Origin: Lepisosteus oculatus
Taxonomy: Eukaryota > Chordata > Actinopteri > Semionotiformes > Lepisosteidae
NCBI RefSeq assembly: GCF_040954835.1
Contig: NC_090707.1
Span: 24,570,570 to 24,634,569, forward strand
Length of the DNA stretch: 64,000 bases
Reading direction: 5' to 3'
The position numbers and the translations under genes are program-made. Positions 1-39,700 of the stretch are shown piece after piece; position 1 is the first letter of the stretch, and each line of letters starts with the position of its first letter. Below the pieces are notes generated by a model. It searched no databases. It had not been told where the DNA came from and saw only the letters and a list, made by a program, of their open reading frames with translations.

Positions 1-2631
1 GCCCTTCACTTGCCTGAATGTACCAGTGCATTTCAAGACAAACTGGAGTTCTTGCAAGCCTTACTTCACAAGACCTTTTGTGACTGGAGCCAGGAGTGTG
101 TAAACTCTCTAGTTTTCCATCCAGACATGGATATGCCTAGTGCCTTTATTTATCTGTCTTGCTGAATATGAATGCTGCAGTCATCATGATCTGCTTTTCC
201 GGCTACGTCACCGTCTGTAATTTTGTTAGCAACCATTACAATATATAAAACTGTGCTACCAGTTCACCTACAACATGTATAAAATATCCAGATAAAATTG
301 TTTGAAGTGCATTTTTTCAGCTTCATTTAGCATTTTGCATTGAATTTCATTTAGTTTGTTGTGCCAGTAGAATTACCTGGAAAATCTTAAATTACTTTTA
401 AGTCCTGATGTAGCCATAGCTAAAAAGCAAGGTGTGTTTCAGAGCAGCAAAGAGGTTTTGAAAATATAATAATGAAGACCTTTAACTGCTTTGAATGAGA
501 AGCCATTTATGAATGTATTTATTTTTAGGCTTTCGGTGCTTTGGTGCAAAACAGAATACATAATATGGCAACACGCAAATGTAGCAAATTGTATCCACGT
601 TTAGATGGAAGATTTTTTTGCGTTTTTTGATTGGGATCTGCAAGACACAGATGAAGTCGGTATACACAGGAATTCCCCCTGTTTCAGGAAAAGGTTAATA
701 GGCATAAAAAGGATAGGAAAGAGCAGTAGGCTTCCTTTTTCCACACTCCTTTTCCCCTGTGAGCCAGCAATTCACCAGAGAATGGGTGGAATGTAACAAT
801 CCCAGTTCTCCAAGACTACGCCTTCTCTATGACTTTCTGTTTTTTAATTTAAAGTGCAATTATAAAAGCTCATTCACGTTGTGCTGCTATTCAGCAATTT
901 AGTCATAGCTGGCAGGAAATTCCTATTTGCTGTCTTTCACATCCTAGTGGTATTGAAGAACAACAAGAAAGCTGCGGTGCCGAAAAAAGTTTATTAAAGG
1001 TGTTAAACTCAAGGCATAAAACTACTTCTGAGACCGGTCTTGACAATCGTCTCTGAAGAATTTAGAAGTTCAGCTATAGTTGTATGTGAATTTCTAATCC
1101 ATTGTTGCATTTTGTTCAAGACACTCTGTTGTCCCCATTAGAACCTTCCAAAATAGGAATTATTAAATGAACAGCATTTCAAATGGAGAACCTATCTATG
1201 GTCTGTATTGATCCCTTTTATACAGCCCTCTATGGAACCCAGCTTCCACAATAATAATGGCATCACAAGCAGTTACTTGGTTTCCGTTGATTTGGTTTTA
1301 GAGCATTGTAAATGTCCTATTGGATTTGAGCAGTGTTGCTGCTGACTAAGCTGCGGCTAACACTCATTCTTTTTGAGAAAACAGAACACATTTTAATCTG
1401 CACTTCTTAGACACTTTTGACAGAACTGTAGCTTTCCTAAAGGGCTTCACAAGGATTATGAATAGCTTAACAGTGTTAGTGAATCATACAATGTAATTAA
1501 AATTAAAAACATTAACATTTAATTAGAAAAGAAGCAGTCTAAAATATCAGAGTATTTTGTACACTACCTTCTATATCCTTTTACCGAAGACACAACACAT
1601 GAGCGGATCCGGTCAGAAAGCCTAATTAGTGAAAGTCCTCCCAGATAGATAGATGTTTTTTCTTTGTGTATGATATGTAAGCAGTCCCTTGGTGCAAATT
1701 CTTTGATTAAATTCTAATTTCTATTCAGAGTTTGTAGAACATAACGAACAACAGATTAAGCTAAGACACTAAGTCCTGCCTCATTACATAGATTATTTTT
1801 CTGCTAAACATTATCTTGTTAAAATTCTCACCCAAATTTGGTTTTGTGTTTTCAAACGGTGTCTGCTCACCCACTGCAGCAATACCCCTGCTAGTGCTGA
1901 GGATCCTTCTAAGCACTGGCGAGTTTTGATTGTAGAAGTAGTCCAGTTGCGATCCCCCTGAAATTCTGTGTGCGATCTCTGCTTCAGCTTGGCAGTTAAG
2001 TTTTCAATGTGTCCACCTAGTGGGAACTTTGACAGAAAAATGGCAAGGCAGTCTAGGACACAGCGGACTGTAATTGCACCACAGATATACTGTGAAGCAG
2101 TGCTCTGCAATAAGTTTTCAAAACTCTGCTGATTTCAATCACAGCTATGTCTTCATTTCCAGGTTTATTCTTGAAAACCACAACTTATATTTTTCGCTGT
2201 AACTGCTATCAGCATTTTCGTGAATTAGACTGTTTTGAAATACTATGCCTGAGCAAACCCCAAATTTAAATTTCAAAAATATAAATACCGTTGGAGTGCT
2301 TGCCTTTCACTGATGCTTTCAATTTATAGCTTGATTTTGAATTTGGTGAATGTAAAGCTTCAGGAAATAGATATGTTTTAGTTATTACAGGCTTTGTGTT
2401 TCATTAAGGTTTAATTTTACTCTTTTCATTAATGTAACTGTCATTTTAAAGAAGCAGGACACCTTTCTTAATCTTTTATGAAAAGTAAATTATAAATGAA
2501 ATCTATATCCAGGAAGGTTTTAATGTTTTGAGACTGTAGACCTTGGTGTGTTCATGACTGTAAACATATGAGCTATAAACATATGAGCTGCAATTTTGCT
2601 TTATTGAACTGTTTATCTTTTGTCTTTTCAG
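1..2631. other. 3' part of igf2bp2 intron 2
   Basis: AT-rich intronic DNA before exon 3. I see no coding exon, RNA gene or recognisable transposon. The short open frames on both strands lack family resemblance. Confidence 0.7.
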
Positions 2632-28621
<25,990 letters not shown>

Positions 28622-30331
28622 ACACCAGGGCGGCACCTGCGAGCAACAGCCGATGAATGTAGCCCTTCCAATGGAGGAGAGACAGACAGATGAGACAGAC
28701 CAGCAAAATGGGGAACAAAACCAAAGAACATTACTAGGGAAATGTGTGAGCCAAAGGCTGGGGCTTTGCGTGCACTGCCAATGCGGAGGGGAGAAGATTA
28801 TGTTAAATACATAAAAAACAATAAAAAACTAAAAATAAGGAAGAATATAAACTGCAGAGAGGGCATCTGCAGTCTTTCCAGTTTAAACATAAAGAATTCT
28901 GTCATTCTTTATAACGCTATCCCTTTAGTTGGACTAACATAGGCCTAACTTAAACAGAAAAAGATATTAACAAATTTGTACATTATGTTGTAGTGGTGGA
29001 TGGGGTCTGGGAGGGGAAGGTTAGGGCTGAGCAAACAGATTTTTACAATGGGTGCTGACATTCAGATTGCATATTTCCAAGTGTCGTTAGCCCTAGCAGT
29101 ATTAATATATATATATATTAGAAATGATAATATATATTAAACAAAAGATAACAAAGGTTATTTTTCCATAGATGAAAATAGGCTTTCTAGACATGAATTA
29201 AGATGAGTGGTTCATATTGGGCAGTAAAGATATTTCAGCAACAGTTTGAACATATCTAATATTTGTTTGCATTTGGAGTCAACTTTCAGAAAAAAAAACT
29301 CTAGGAAACCTAGTGGATTGTTATGGATATTTGTTACTTAGCCTGTGTGTGTGCCAACACAAGGGATAACGTCCCTTTGAAAATGTTTTAAAGTTTTCAT
29401 CTCTGTGTAGCTCACAGTTTTTACATACTCTTTGCTTAACGGTTCTCAATGGGCTTTTTGCATTACTGTCAATTTTTTTTTCATCTGAGCAGTAGCGAGC
29501 AGCATTCTGATGTTTTTGAGATGGCTTCTGTTTCCCCGCATGGATCATGATAACATGAAAATCACACAAACAACAATTAATGACGACATAAAAATAGATG
29601 GTACCTGTCCTAATTTAAAAACACTGTCCGGGAAAAAAAAAGTTTGGAAGCAGTTTCCGAATAGGCTATTTGAAGAGGGAGAAAAAGATGTACACAAAAA
29701 TTGCATCCAAATTGACGTCTTAAAGTCACGCCCCTCAATTGTTAATGCAGCAATCTAGGGCCATAGTTAATAGAATGTGCTACACGTTCTCTGCCTTACA
29801 TTGAACTTTCAAGTAAAACAGCACTATGGAGAAAAAAAAATGTGACACAGGGCCACGATGGTTTGTAGTTTTGTACTTTAATGGTTGACTTTATGGAGGA
29901 GGGGGAGAGAGAAGGCACTGCATGAGCTGTGGTACGTACTAGAAGGTGAAATAGTTTTTCGAGCCCTTCTCTTTAATGTAATCCACACTAAACCACATGC
30001 TAGCAGTTGGCTTTAACCTCTCGGTCAGGGAGCGTTCTGTCATGGCCTGACAACTGTGAATGTACAATATGCAGCCTTTTTTTCCCCATCCGTTTCCAGC
30101 ATATGGTTGGTCAACAGGATTGTTTTCTTGTTTTTTTTTCATCCCAAGCAATTGTTTGTTGGATGTGCAGGTACGGATGGCCCTGTTCTTGTGCTTTACA
30201 TAATCACCATGGAAACATGCTGCCTTAAATGTTACTGATTGGAGAAACATTCTCTCTCGTCATGAGCTATCGGTTTAGCTATATCTTCCAGACTTTTTAA
30301 GGTTTAGCACGAATACACACAAGTTTGTGTG

Positions 30332-30339
30332 TGTAAATA
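30332..30339 (+). promoter_or_regulatory. Pumilio-type site TGTAAATA in 3' UTR
   Basis: Exact match to the Pumilio recognition element TGTANATA. A single short match in AT-rich sequence may be chance. Confidence 0.35.
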
Positions 30340-30548
30340 TATATAGAGAGAAATATTTATAAATATATTTTTTTTCCTATTTTGTGATGAGAAGAAAAAA
30401 ACAAAAAACATTTCATCTTTTTTTTAAGTATATTTTGTTTGGTAGGACACTGCCATATGAAATTGAAGGGAAGTGTTTTATTTTTGAAAACATGACTATT
30501 AATAATATAAATGATGAATAACGATAATGAGAACAATACAAAAACATA

Positions 30549-30565
30549 AATAAAAATGAAATAAA
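30549..30565 (+). promoter_or_regulatory. igf2bp2: proximal poly(A) signals
   Basis: Two AATAAA hexamers (30549-30554 and 30560-30565), 50-66 bp upstream of the let-7 matches. Cleavage soon after them could remove or cut into the let-7 region. Confidence 0.45.
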
Positions 30566-30614
30566 GAGATAATTTGCCCAGGACATGGAACAGTGCGCAT
30601 TTCAATATTGTGAT

Positions 30615-30622
30615 CTACCTCA
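30615..30622 (+). promoter_or_regulatory. igf2bp2: let-7 8-mer seed match in 3' UTR
   Basis: CTACCTCA is the full 8-mer complement of the let-7 seed. IGF2BP family mRNAs are established let-7 targets in vertebrates. A second match follows 11 bp downstream. Confidence 0.65.
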
Positions 30623-30632
30623 GGTGTTAGGG

Positions 30633-30639
30633 TACCTCA
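30633..30639 (+). promoter_or_regulatory. igf2bp2: second let-7 seed match (7-mer-A1)
   Basis: TACCTCA, a 7-mer-A1 let-7 match, 18 bp after the first site start. Spacing of this order is in the range where paired miRNA sites can cooperate. Confidence 0.5.
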
Positions 30640-30718
30640 GTCTGTTCTTTAATTTCCCTTTTTCGAGATTTTGTATGCCTTGTAAATCTGATAGTTTTGA
30701 GCATTTTTTTATTTTTTT

Positions 30719-30724
30719 AATAAA
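30719..30724 (+). promoter_or_regulatory. igf2bp2: candidate distal poly(A) signal of igf2bp2
   Basis: AATAAA in a T/A-rich stretch, followed by the T/G-containing GTCCATGCTGGTTGTC near 30766. Position relative to the let-7 sites makes it a good end for the long isoform. Confidence 0.45.
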
Positions 30725-30745
30725 AAAAATGAACAAGAAAAAAAA

Positions 30746-33700
30746 GGAATTAGTTGAAACATTTAAGTCCATGCTGGTTGTCAAGGGAGGATGGGTCATT
30801 TGAACTGTATTGCAATTATTCTACCCCCCCCTCCAGCTGGACAACTCTCTATCTTTTTTTTTAAAACCATGGATATCAAAATTATGAAAACGAAATTGAA
30901 GGGATACATGCCCATAGTGTTTCTGAGTAAAGGTGATAATGTATACTGATTTCATGAGCAAAGAAACATCAACAACAGCAAAATACTATTGTACCAACAG
31001 ACTGCAATACCAGTTTTCTTCACTGCAAATAGTGTTATGTGAAAAAAGAAATATACTACAAAATTTGTGACCCAGCCTGTTTTTACCAGTTAGCACAGAT
31101 AAACCTATGCTCGGAGAATGGTGTAAAGCTTCTAAAACATGCATATAAACACAGAAAGTACATTAATGTGTATATAACACTAGCATTTACTATAGTGTGT
31201 TATGATAGACTAGTGGTCTGGCTGTTACTGTGTATCGGAGGAATACATGTATATCAGTAAACATAGATGTACAATAGAAGACTGATGCAAACTGATCTGT
31301 TTTCCCATTAACCCTGCATTCCCCTTTAGTTCATATATAGAGACATAAACACGTTGAGACTTAATGGCAGTGACATTTTAGACAGCTGTGTCAGGTAACT
31401 TGCTTAAAAATACTTAACATACTGAAGGAGCCTTTTAAAGGCAGTTTTCTGCTGTACTTTGCATGCTCTGTGAAGCTTCCTTTCTGTGTGGAACTTTCCA
31501 AAAAAATGGTTCTTCATCACCTACACACATTTTAATCATATGAATTTGTTAGCAAGTTTCTTTTTTGTAACACATTTGAAATTGCCCATTGTCCATAGGT
31601 TTGGCTTACAGATACAACTATTATAGCCACATTGTGCATTGAGGTTGTCTATACTGTATCTTTGCAGACTGAAAGTTTGTGCACATTCTTTGATTGGATG
31701 ATTGGTGCACCCAGAAAGCAAATGAAAACTCCCCCAGTCACACTTGAACTGTGACAATTATATGTCAACATTTTAACAGAATTCCAGTCACACACGGCTA
31801 ATGGCATACCCCAGATTTGCACTGGAAACCTCTGCACAATAAGGCCAAACAAGGACACTAGGCAGAGGTGCTTTAGCATTATGTTGAAATCCGGTCCCAA
31901 GTTTTAAACTGAATTTACAAATACATGCATTTATCAAGGAGAATTCAACTTATGAATTAAAAGGCAATATGTCTGTTCATTTAAGCTCTTCACATCCTTC
32001 AATGAGGAGCAGACATTTTGTTTTTACTGTATGTATACTTTTTTAAACAGAGGTGAAGGGTAAACAATTGACTTACTATTTCAATCATTGTAATCTGAAG
32101 AATTTTATCAGGCTTTTGAAAATTGCATGATGTTTCTTGTGCTTTAACACATTTTGCTATGCATGTTCTCTTCTTGCCCTCTATTGTCTTTTCTCAAAGC
32201 AAAACAGAAGAAAGCAATCTCAGAGCACTCAATGATGAAGTACAAGCACAAACTCCAAATGCAAGACACCAGCATTTCTCTCCTTGATTTGTAGCTAGAC
32301 AGACAAGGTGAAAAAATGAAAGTGAAGGGAATTCCCAGACACACTGAAAACATCCAAAACTAGCTACTACAATAGCCCAAGTTGAAAATTAAAGCACCTG
32401 TGCACAGAAGCAGACACTAGTAACCCATTCTCAAGAGACTTAATTGAGATTATAAAGTTTATAGTGTAAATCTGGAGAAAATAGACTACGAAGAGTCTCC
32501 TCCAGAACTACAGGGATATCCTCAGAGCCACAGACATCAGGAAATGAATTAAAAAAGAAAGGTTGTAATAGGATTACTTTACCCAGAGTCCATTAAATTG
32601 GCTCATTTGTAACCGATTTTCATAAAAACCATGAAACAGCCAAGTGAAGTAAACTATGCATAATTTACAGAGGAATGCAATTACAGAATCTTGCTGTTCA
32701 TATAATTTGTCATTTGTTTCCTGGCAAGTGTAACATTGCAGAACCGTGTTGAGCACAGATATTCTACAAAGACTTTATAACTTGCCTTGATTAAATGTTT
32801 GAAAAATAAGCTACTAATAATGAGGTGAGGAAATAGGCAGAAGAGCTATCAGTTGTTCATAACATTTCTTAGGTACTTAACTTTTAGAAGGAGTTACTGT
32901 TGTTTGCCTTTCAGAAAATTATATCTAAGATGAAGATGTTTTACATTGAAGGCAGTGAAGCACTGTTTTATGTGCAAGAAGTCTGGTCTGGGCAGAATAT
33001 CTTGTATTGACTAGAATGCTTTGGAATGGAAAACTCCTGAGACATTGCTTTGGAAAATGCTCCAATGTATAATGAGATTGTGAATGCTAGCATTATACGC
33101 AAGGGATTGGAATTTATTTTAGTTGTTTTTAGTTTTTAAAGGGTTTTCTTGTTTGATTTGAAGAGATTTGTCTCAACTTTTTCTCATCCAGAACTTAGAG
33201 ATATTTAATCTTAATGTTAAGACACAACATTTCTGGTGAACAATCAAAACATTTTGACATCTGTCTTCCTAAGTACAGTACTATGATGTAGTGCAATATA
33301 GGGGTAGAAGAAAACCTTTTTAACCTGTTTGTTTTTACGTGCAGAAATGCCTTCTACCTTTCAGTTTCCAAATTACAGCTGATTTGGCTGACAGGAGGTT
33401 TAAATGCAGCTGAAAACCACGCGATGAAAACCCTTGGCAGGATTCTCCTATTAAAATTACATTTGAAGTTTAACACTACATTTTGATTGCTACTAAAGCA
33501 AATCTGACATGTGCATTACTCATATCCTCGTAGTTTGACAAACTGGATTTGTAGATCTTAGGAGTTTTAAATTGCTACCCAAGGAGGGAATGCTCATCAG
33601 TAAATTGATTGGAATTTACAATATTTTTTCTGTTGTAGTGCAGAACTCAAATTTTTTACATTTTCTCAAAACTATGTTCTCATTGAACTGCTGGTCAGGC

Positions 33701-36700
33701 AATCTGCCATCCAAATCTGTGATTCTTTTATTGAGAAAGAGATTTGAGTTCTATGGAGTAAAAGCATTGAGCACTTTTGGCTTTTAAAGGCATGCAGGGA
33801 TTAACAAAGCATAAATTGCATTTTGAGAGACATTTCTGATCTAGGTAGAGAAGGAAGCAGCACTAGAAAAAAAGCAGCCTTTGTTTGCCCCACATTACTA
33901 CCTGAATATAGAATTTCTTGTGAATCACTTTTATCTGTTACAGAGGCTGTCACAGATGTAGCAGAAAACTGACTTAAAAAGCAAGTTGATTATGTAGAGG
34001 TTCTTAGCAGGATATGCAAGAATAGTATGTGACTACTTAGGACTTCATTCCTTAATAGATTTCTTCCTTTACTTTTTTAAATAAATAAGACATTGCATGA
34101 GACAAAGGTCATAGGGTGTAAAAACATTTCACATACATTTGTAATTAGCTTAGGTGGTTTCATTCCTAAACAGAACTTCACCAATGGAGGTCTCTTTATT
34201 CTATTACGAAACCTCAGAAATAAAAATCTCTTTCCATCAGTTACCATTTGACACCTGTGATAAACATACAAAGGCTTTTTAATGCTGGTTTAGGAGGTGA
34301 TTCATTCCTTATGGTAACAGCCAATAACTTTGAAATTGTGGGTGAACTGTACTGCAGACCAACCTGGATATGAGCAATAAAGAAAGTCATCAGATGTTGA
34401 AATGATTGTCAGTTGTGCCACTCAGTGTTGGTTTGGTGTTACTTATTTTTTTATGTTTCTGATCCCCCTTGCTTCTCTTTGCAAGCCTACCAAGATGGTC
34501 CATTTAAAAAAAAAAATATATAGCCATTTTTTGGTACAATAAAAGAAGCAATCACCATCCGTGGCTGAGTTGAGGCCCTCACCAGATTTAGATCCTGCCA
34601 GCAGTGCATTACCCCTTCAGTGCTGCCAAGTACTCTGCTGTACCAAAACAAACACTTAAAAAGTTCTTAAAATGTATTTGTATTCATATACAGTATATAC
34701 ACACTCATCGATTTACTTTTATTATTTTAACAGCACTTTTACATTCAGTTTATATTCAGTTAAAAAGTACTTGATTGATGGCCACTACTAGACAGTCCAG
34801 TATCCTGTGATGTCCTGAGAAAATAAAAAAATTGCACCTGACACAGAAAGCATCCACTACAAGACCCAAAAATAATAGTAAAAGAATTTACCCAAAGTAG
34901 CATTTCCTTTCAGACAGTTTTCCACAGAAAAGAATGAATGACAAAAGGACATTATAGAATTACAAAATGCATTCCATTGCTTGTAACTTCTAAATGGTAA
35001 TTAACATAAGAACAATTACCCTGAACTTTGAAACTGCGTTTGGCATGGAGCCCCAAAGATGTGATTTCATAGTCATACTGTAGATGCTTAAAAGCTACAG
35101 TATATATCAGTGGTATAACACAGGTCCTGTAGGCATGGCTGACAGATTTGGGATCCTGTCCTTTTGGGTTTGTTTTTTTTTGTCCTGTTGCAGATAAAAG
35201 TTACCCTGGGTAAGTACCGATATTTTGGAAAAGGTTTGGACAATTGTAATGATAATTCAAAAATTTCACTTGAGGTTTTCAAGTTAATGTTAAATTTTTA
35301 GCTGTATTTGATCAATAGTAAGCTACAGTGTGTACATTAGGTTGTGTTCCACATTAACTCTACCAGGGCATATAAAATACACCCTGTTGCATCATCACAA
35401 ACCATTAGAAGGATTAGGTTAATAGGTTAGAAGAGGTTAATCATTGGAAATGTATCTGGTAATCGTTTAGCACAGACAACTGTCAGCTATCATTGACACT
35501 GTTATGGTCAGCATATTTGCTGAAAGTACTTGATAGTAGATTTGGTGGCACAGGAACTTTGCAAAATGGCTAAGTACCCAAAAGGCAAATGTGAATACAG
35601 CAGTGTACAAATCTGAAGGTGCATAGTGCAATACAGACACAAGCCTCATTGTGTACCACCAAGAAATCAGGAGCTGAGCTGCTTTCAAGCATCATGTTCA
35701 TACATTCTGGACTGAACAAGAATGGCTGAACTTCAGTAAGATTTAGTTCTCCCTGTGAACTGCTTGTCAGATAAGATTCCAGCATAGTTATCTGATGCAG
35801 CGCAAATATTGATGCACATAAAGTTTATAGTTGGGTATTCTTTCCAAGTATTTGGAATCTGTACAAATGAGGATTGCAGGAGTTAAAGTGTAAACATTTT
35901 AAATTTTAGGATATTAACAAAATTAACACATACAGTGTGTACTGCCTCAATAGATGCAAAACTCAAAAGTCCAAAAATAGAACAATCAAATCCCCTTTTT
36001 ATGATTAATAAAACAGTTATAAGCTTAATAGATTTAGATGACATTTCTAAATGTAGCACCTTATACTTTAAAACAAGACTTCAGCAATGATTTATTTTTA
36101 AACGTTAAATTGTTTCGAAACAACACTTGTCTTTGAGCTCCCCCTCCTTGCATTTTACAATAGATTCAACTGTTGGACTATATTTTGGAGAGCTGGATGA
36201 ATTTTTGGGGAAACATAAAATCTGGCAACCCAATCTTGATGTCACTTTATCCATAACCCTAAATATACATTTTTTTTCAAATGCCCAGACTCAAGCTCAA
36301 GCTTGTTTCCTCCCATCACAGCCCCCCTCTGTGTGTATGTGCATCCGTGTACGTGTTTCCTGTATGTGCGTGCACATGGGGGGAACAAGACCCCGCCATG
36401 ACCTAGGAGGTCCCTTCAGATGATTTTCTGGATCAGTGCAATGTTTTGCCCCGTGTCCCACTCGTCACAGCAAGGTAGTGCGTGGCAGACTGCTGGGAGC
36501 TGAAAGAAAGGACGTTTCACTCTCCAGGGACCCACTTGTAGATGTTCATTTCTAGGGGGTATCCAAACCACTTTTGCAAACACAACCTCATGAAGATGGT
36601 CTTTCTCATACTCTCTGCTTAAGTGTAAACCAGGTTTTCCTAACTGACCTTAAAATTTATCCAGTGTTAACATATAGCGCAATGTTTAACAATGTGTGAG

Positions 36701-39700
36701 TCATGGCATTCAGTGTGTGTCGTGCATTTCTTCTTATGGTGCCCCGATGACAATATACTGTAGTATTTTTATGTGTACAAATAGTAGTATTGTTTAGCCT
36801 AAGGATGTGCTGAGAAAAGACAGGATTTTAAGATGAAAAAAATCAAAACGTAAATCAAGCATTACCAGATAAATTGCTGCTGCTTGCATTGTGGAGCAAA
36901 TTAATCAAATTGATTAGATGTTCTATGGTCTTGTTACCAATCAAAATGACTGAACAGCTGGTGAGTCAGTGCAAATTAGGACAATACATTGACAGAAGGT
37001 AAATAGCAATTTATGGTTTCACTGCACAAAATTATTAAAAGATTACAAGAAAAGTAATTGGAGATGCCTTTCATTCATATGGCAGATAACAAAATGTATA
37101 ATTTGATTTATGCATGGTTACTAAGCAACAGCAATTTTTAATTTAGCTGTGATGTAACTTAGTATGGTTTAAGAGCAACATTACAATCCTATGCTGTCTC
37201 AAAAGTGTCCATGGTGATTGTGGAGCCAGATTTACTACCAATGGAAAAAGAAAATGGGAACACCTGAGGTGAAGTAAAAGAAATGACTCAAGTAAGGATT
37301 TCAGTGTTACACAGGAACCAAGCCCAAAATTCTTCATCTAAATCATGTTTAAATGATTGCATTACAAGCCCATCTCCATAGATGTTAGTCATAAATTGGT
37401 ATTGACCACAGCCATTTGTTTGAATTTTGATAGTACCACCTTTACCTAACACAGAAAATCACTAGAGTACCTGATGTAAGTATTAAAAAATCCGGAAATG
37501 TATTGAATAAGGTCATTTATGTGGCTACATTAAGACCAACAACAAATCAAGGATCCTAAGTGGAAATTCAAAACGTGCATTTAGGACATAGAGTAGTAAA
37601 GCACTTTGTTACACAAGATGGTTCCCTAGACTTGACAGAATTTTGAATGAGATTATCAGCTCAACAAGTTAATAGCAACCAAATGAGCAAGATGGGCTAA
37701 ATGGCCTCTCGTTTAAATCCTATCTTAATGTTATTCTTATGATTTCTGTTGTCCTGGATTACCCTACATTCACCGCATCACTTGAAACTAGTTCCTGCTA
37801 TGGGTTTCTGTACCGTAAAACCCATATAAATACATTGTGATTCTATATTGTAACAGTAAATGTGAAAAAGTCCAAGGCGGGTGAAATACTTTTCATAGCC
37901 ATTGAATGTCTTTGGATTATGGAAGGAAACCAGAGCGGGAATCATTGCATATCTCTTAGAATAAACTACTTAACCAGAGTACTTCAGGGTAAAATTGCAT
38001 TGAATAAAATGTCTGATGAACTATTTTAATTTTTACTGAAATAATCCTTAAAATCAGTACAGATGACTACTCTACATAGTTTCAGAAGCAATCCAATTTT
38101 GCAGGGATCACTTGAACTCCATCAAAAATTATGTATTACTTCCTCAGCTGAACAGTTCAGAAATATACAATAAGACTCTTCAATAGAAGAATGGATGTAC
38201 TTTATTTATCCCATATTTCACATTTATTAGTCCCTACTTTCTTTTTGTAGTGTGGCTTAACTTTACTAGAATTTTAAGGGATGAATTGTTGCTGTGGAAA
38301 TATGTTGATTTAAGATGTATGACTGCCTTCACAATGCATTAATGCTCAGGATGTTCATAGACTGTATATGTCCTTACCTTTGCTGTGGATACAGTAATAC
38401 AGTAATGTGATTTTGGGTCATATTCTAAAAATAGAAGAATTCATTCTTAGGCAGAAGCCCATCCATCTGATGAGTAACACCACTTTATCACAGAGCACAC
38501 ACAAACAATTAACAGACACCAATTCACCTAGTTAGCATGTCATCAATCAATTATTTATTTTCTTACAAAATAATAAAATCAATTGTGTACTTGTAAACAA
38601 ACTCAGTAAGACATGGCTTGTTTTTGCATCCTGACAAGCCTACAAGATCTACAGTATTCTCTTGGGTAAACATTGGGATAAAGCTGAAGAAAACCACAAA
38701 AACCAATCCATAAACAGGAAAAATTCTATTTTAAAAATAAACCCAGAAAGACCTGACTTAAGACTTCTAAGAAATCCTCTTCACAAAATAAATAGGAAAT
38801 TATCACATTAAAATAATACAAAAAAAACTCACAGCCTCCAAAAATTGCTGGATCCAACAATGCAAAAGAAATAATTTACAACAAAATAAGTAAAGCTGAA
38901 ACAAAGGGTAAAAATTAACCTTTGGATCAAGGATGACACTGAGCTGACACTATACTTTAGCCAGAAGCAAAAGTGCTGTACTGCATGTGCAATGCTTCTG
39001 GATCCAAACTTACCATTTTAATACAGCCTCTGAGTTTTCCATTAGGTTAAGAACAATCGTAATAAATATATAGAGAATCTCATGCGCAGTGGATGAGTCT
39101 GTTTTTCAAAGTTTTGTAAATCATGCAAGGAATCTGCTACTGCATTGGCACTGGGGCTTAAGGTTCTGCCTTCGACCAAATGCAGCTCAATGATAACTTA
39201 AAGACAAATTTTAAACATTTTAAACATTTGCTGATTGACAGAATATGTATTCTTTCTACTGCTGATTTCCCACTGGGAAACTGTTCAGAGTCATCACTTC
39301 AAGCAAGATCAATACTTTGGCCAAGACTTTGCTCCTCTGCTGTTGTTGAAAAGAATGGGGTGATTTGGCCATAGTTTTGAGCCCCCATAGAATATTCTGC
39401 TGGATACATCAGGCCAAGCTACTAGGTACTAAAATGTTTTGGAGTTTTTATTTGTATTTGGTTTTATTTCCCATAACCTGTCTGTATCAAGGTGCCACAG
39501 TTTAATAAAACAGGATGCAATATTAATTAATTTATTGGCTATGATTGCTTCCAACAAAAATGATTTAGGACTGTTTTGGTGAATGCAGGCAGGGGAGATT
39601 TAGTGGGAAGACAAACGCTGCTCAGAAGCTCACTTTAGTATCCATATACACTGAAGTCATTTAACAGTAGAATACTGTACTCCACCATCCCATTTCCCAA

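Larger units (their letters stand above)
28622..30745 (+). other. igf2bp2: igf2bp2 3' untranslated region (minimum extent inferred)
   Basis: Begins right after the stop codon. I place its end near 30.74 kb because AATAAA at 30719-30724 is the first strong poly(A) signal downstream of the let-7 matches. The length, about 2.1 kb, is similar to the human 3' UTR. It contains AT-rich tracts, a Pumilio-type TGTAAATA at 30332-30339 and earlier AATAAA hexamers at 30549 and 30560. A longer UTR is possible: another AATAAA lies near 34375. Confidence 0.6.

Noticed and set aside
29100..29145. TA-rich alternating tract in the igf2bp2 3' UTR
   Set aside because: It is a short AT repeat typical of AT-rich UTRs; no specific function can be supported.
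36127..36423. 98-codon plus open frame in the spacer
   Set aside because: Low-complexity TG-rich C-terminus, no domain, no splice partners.
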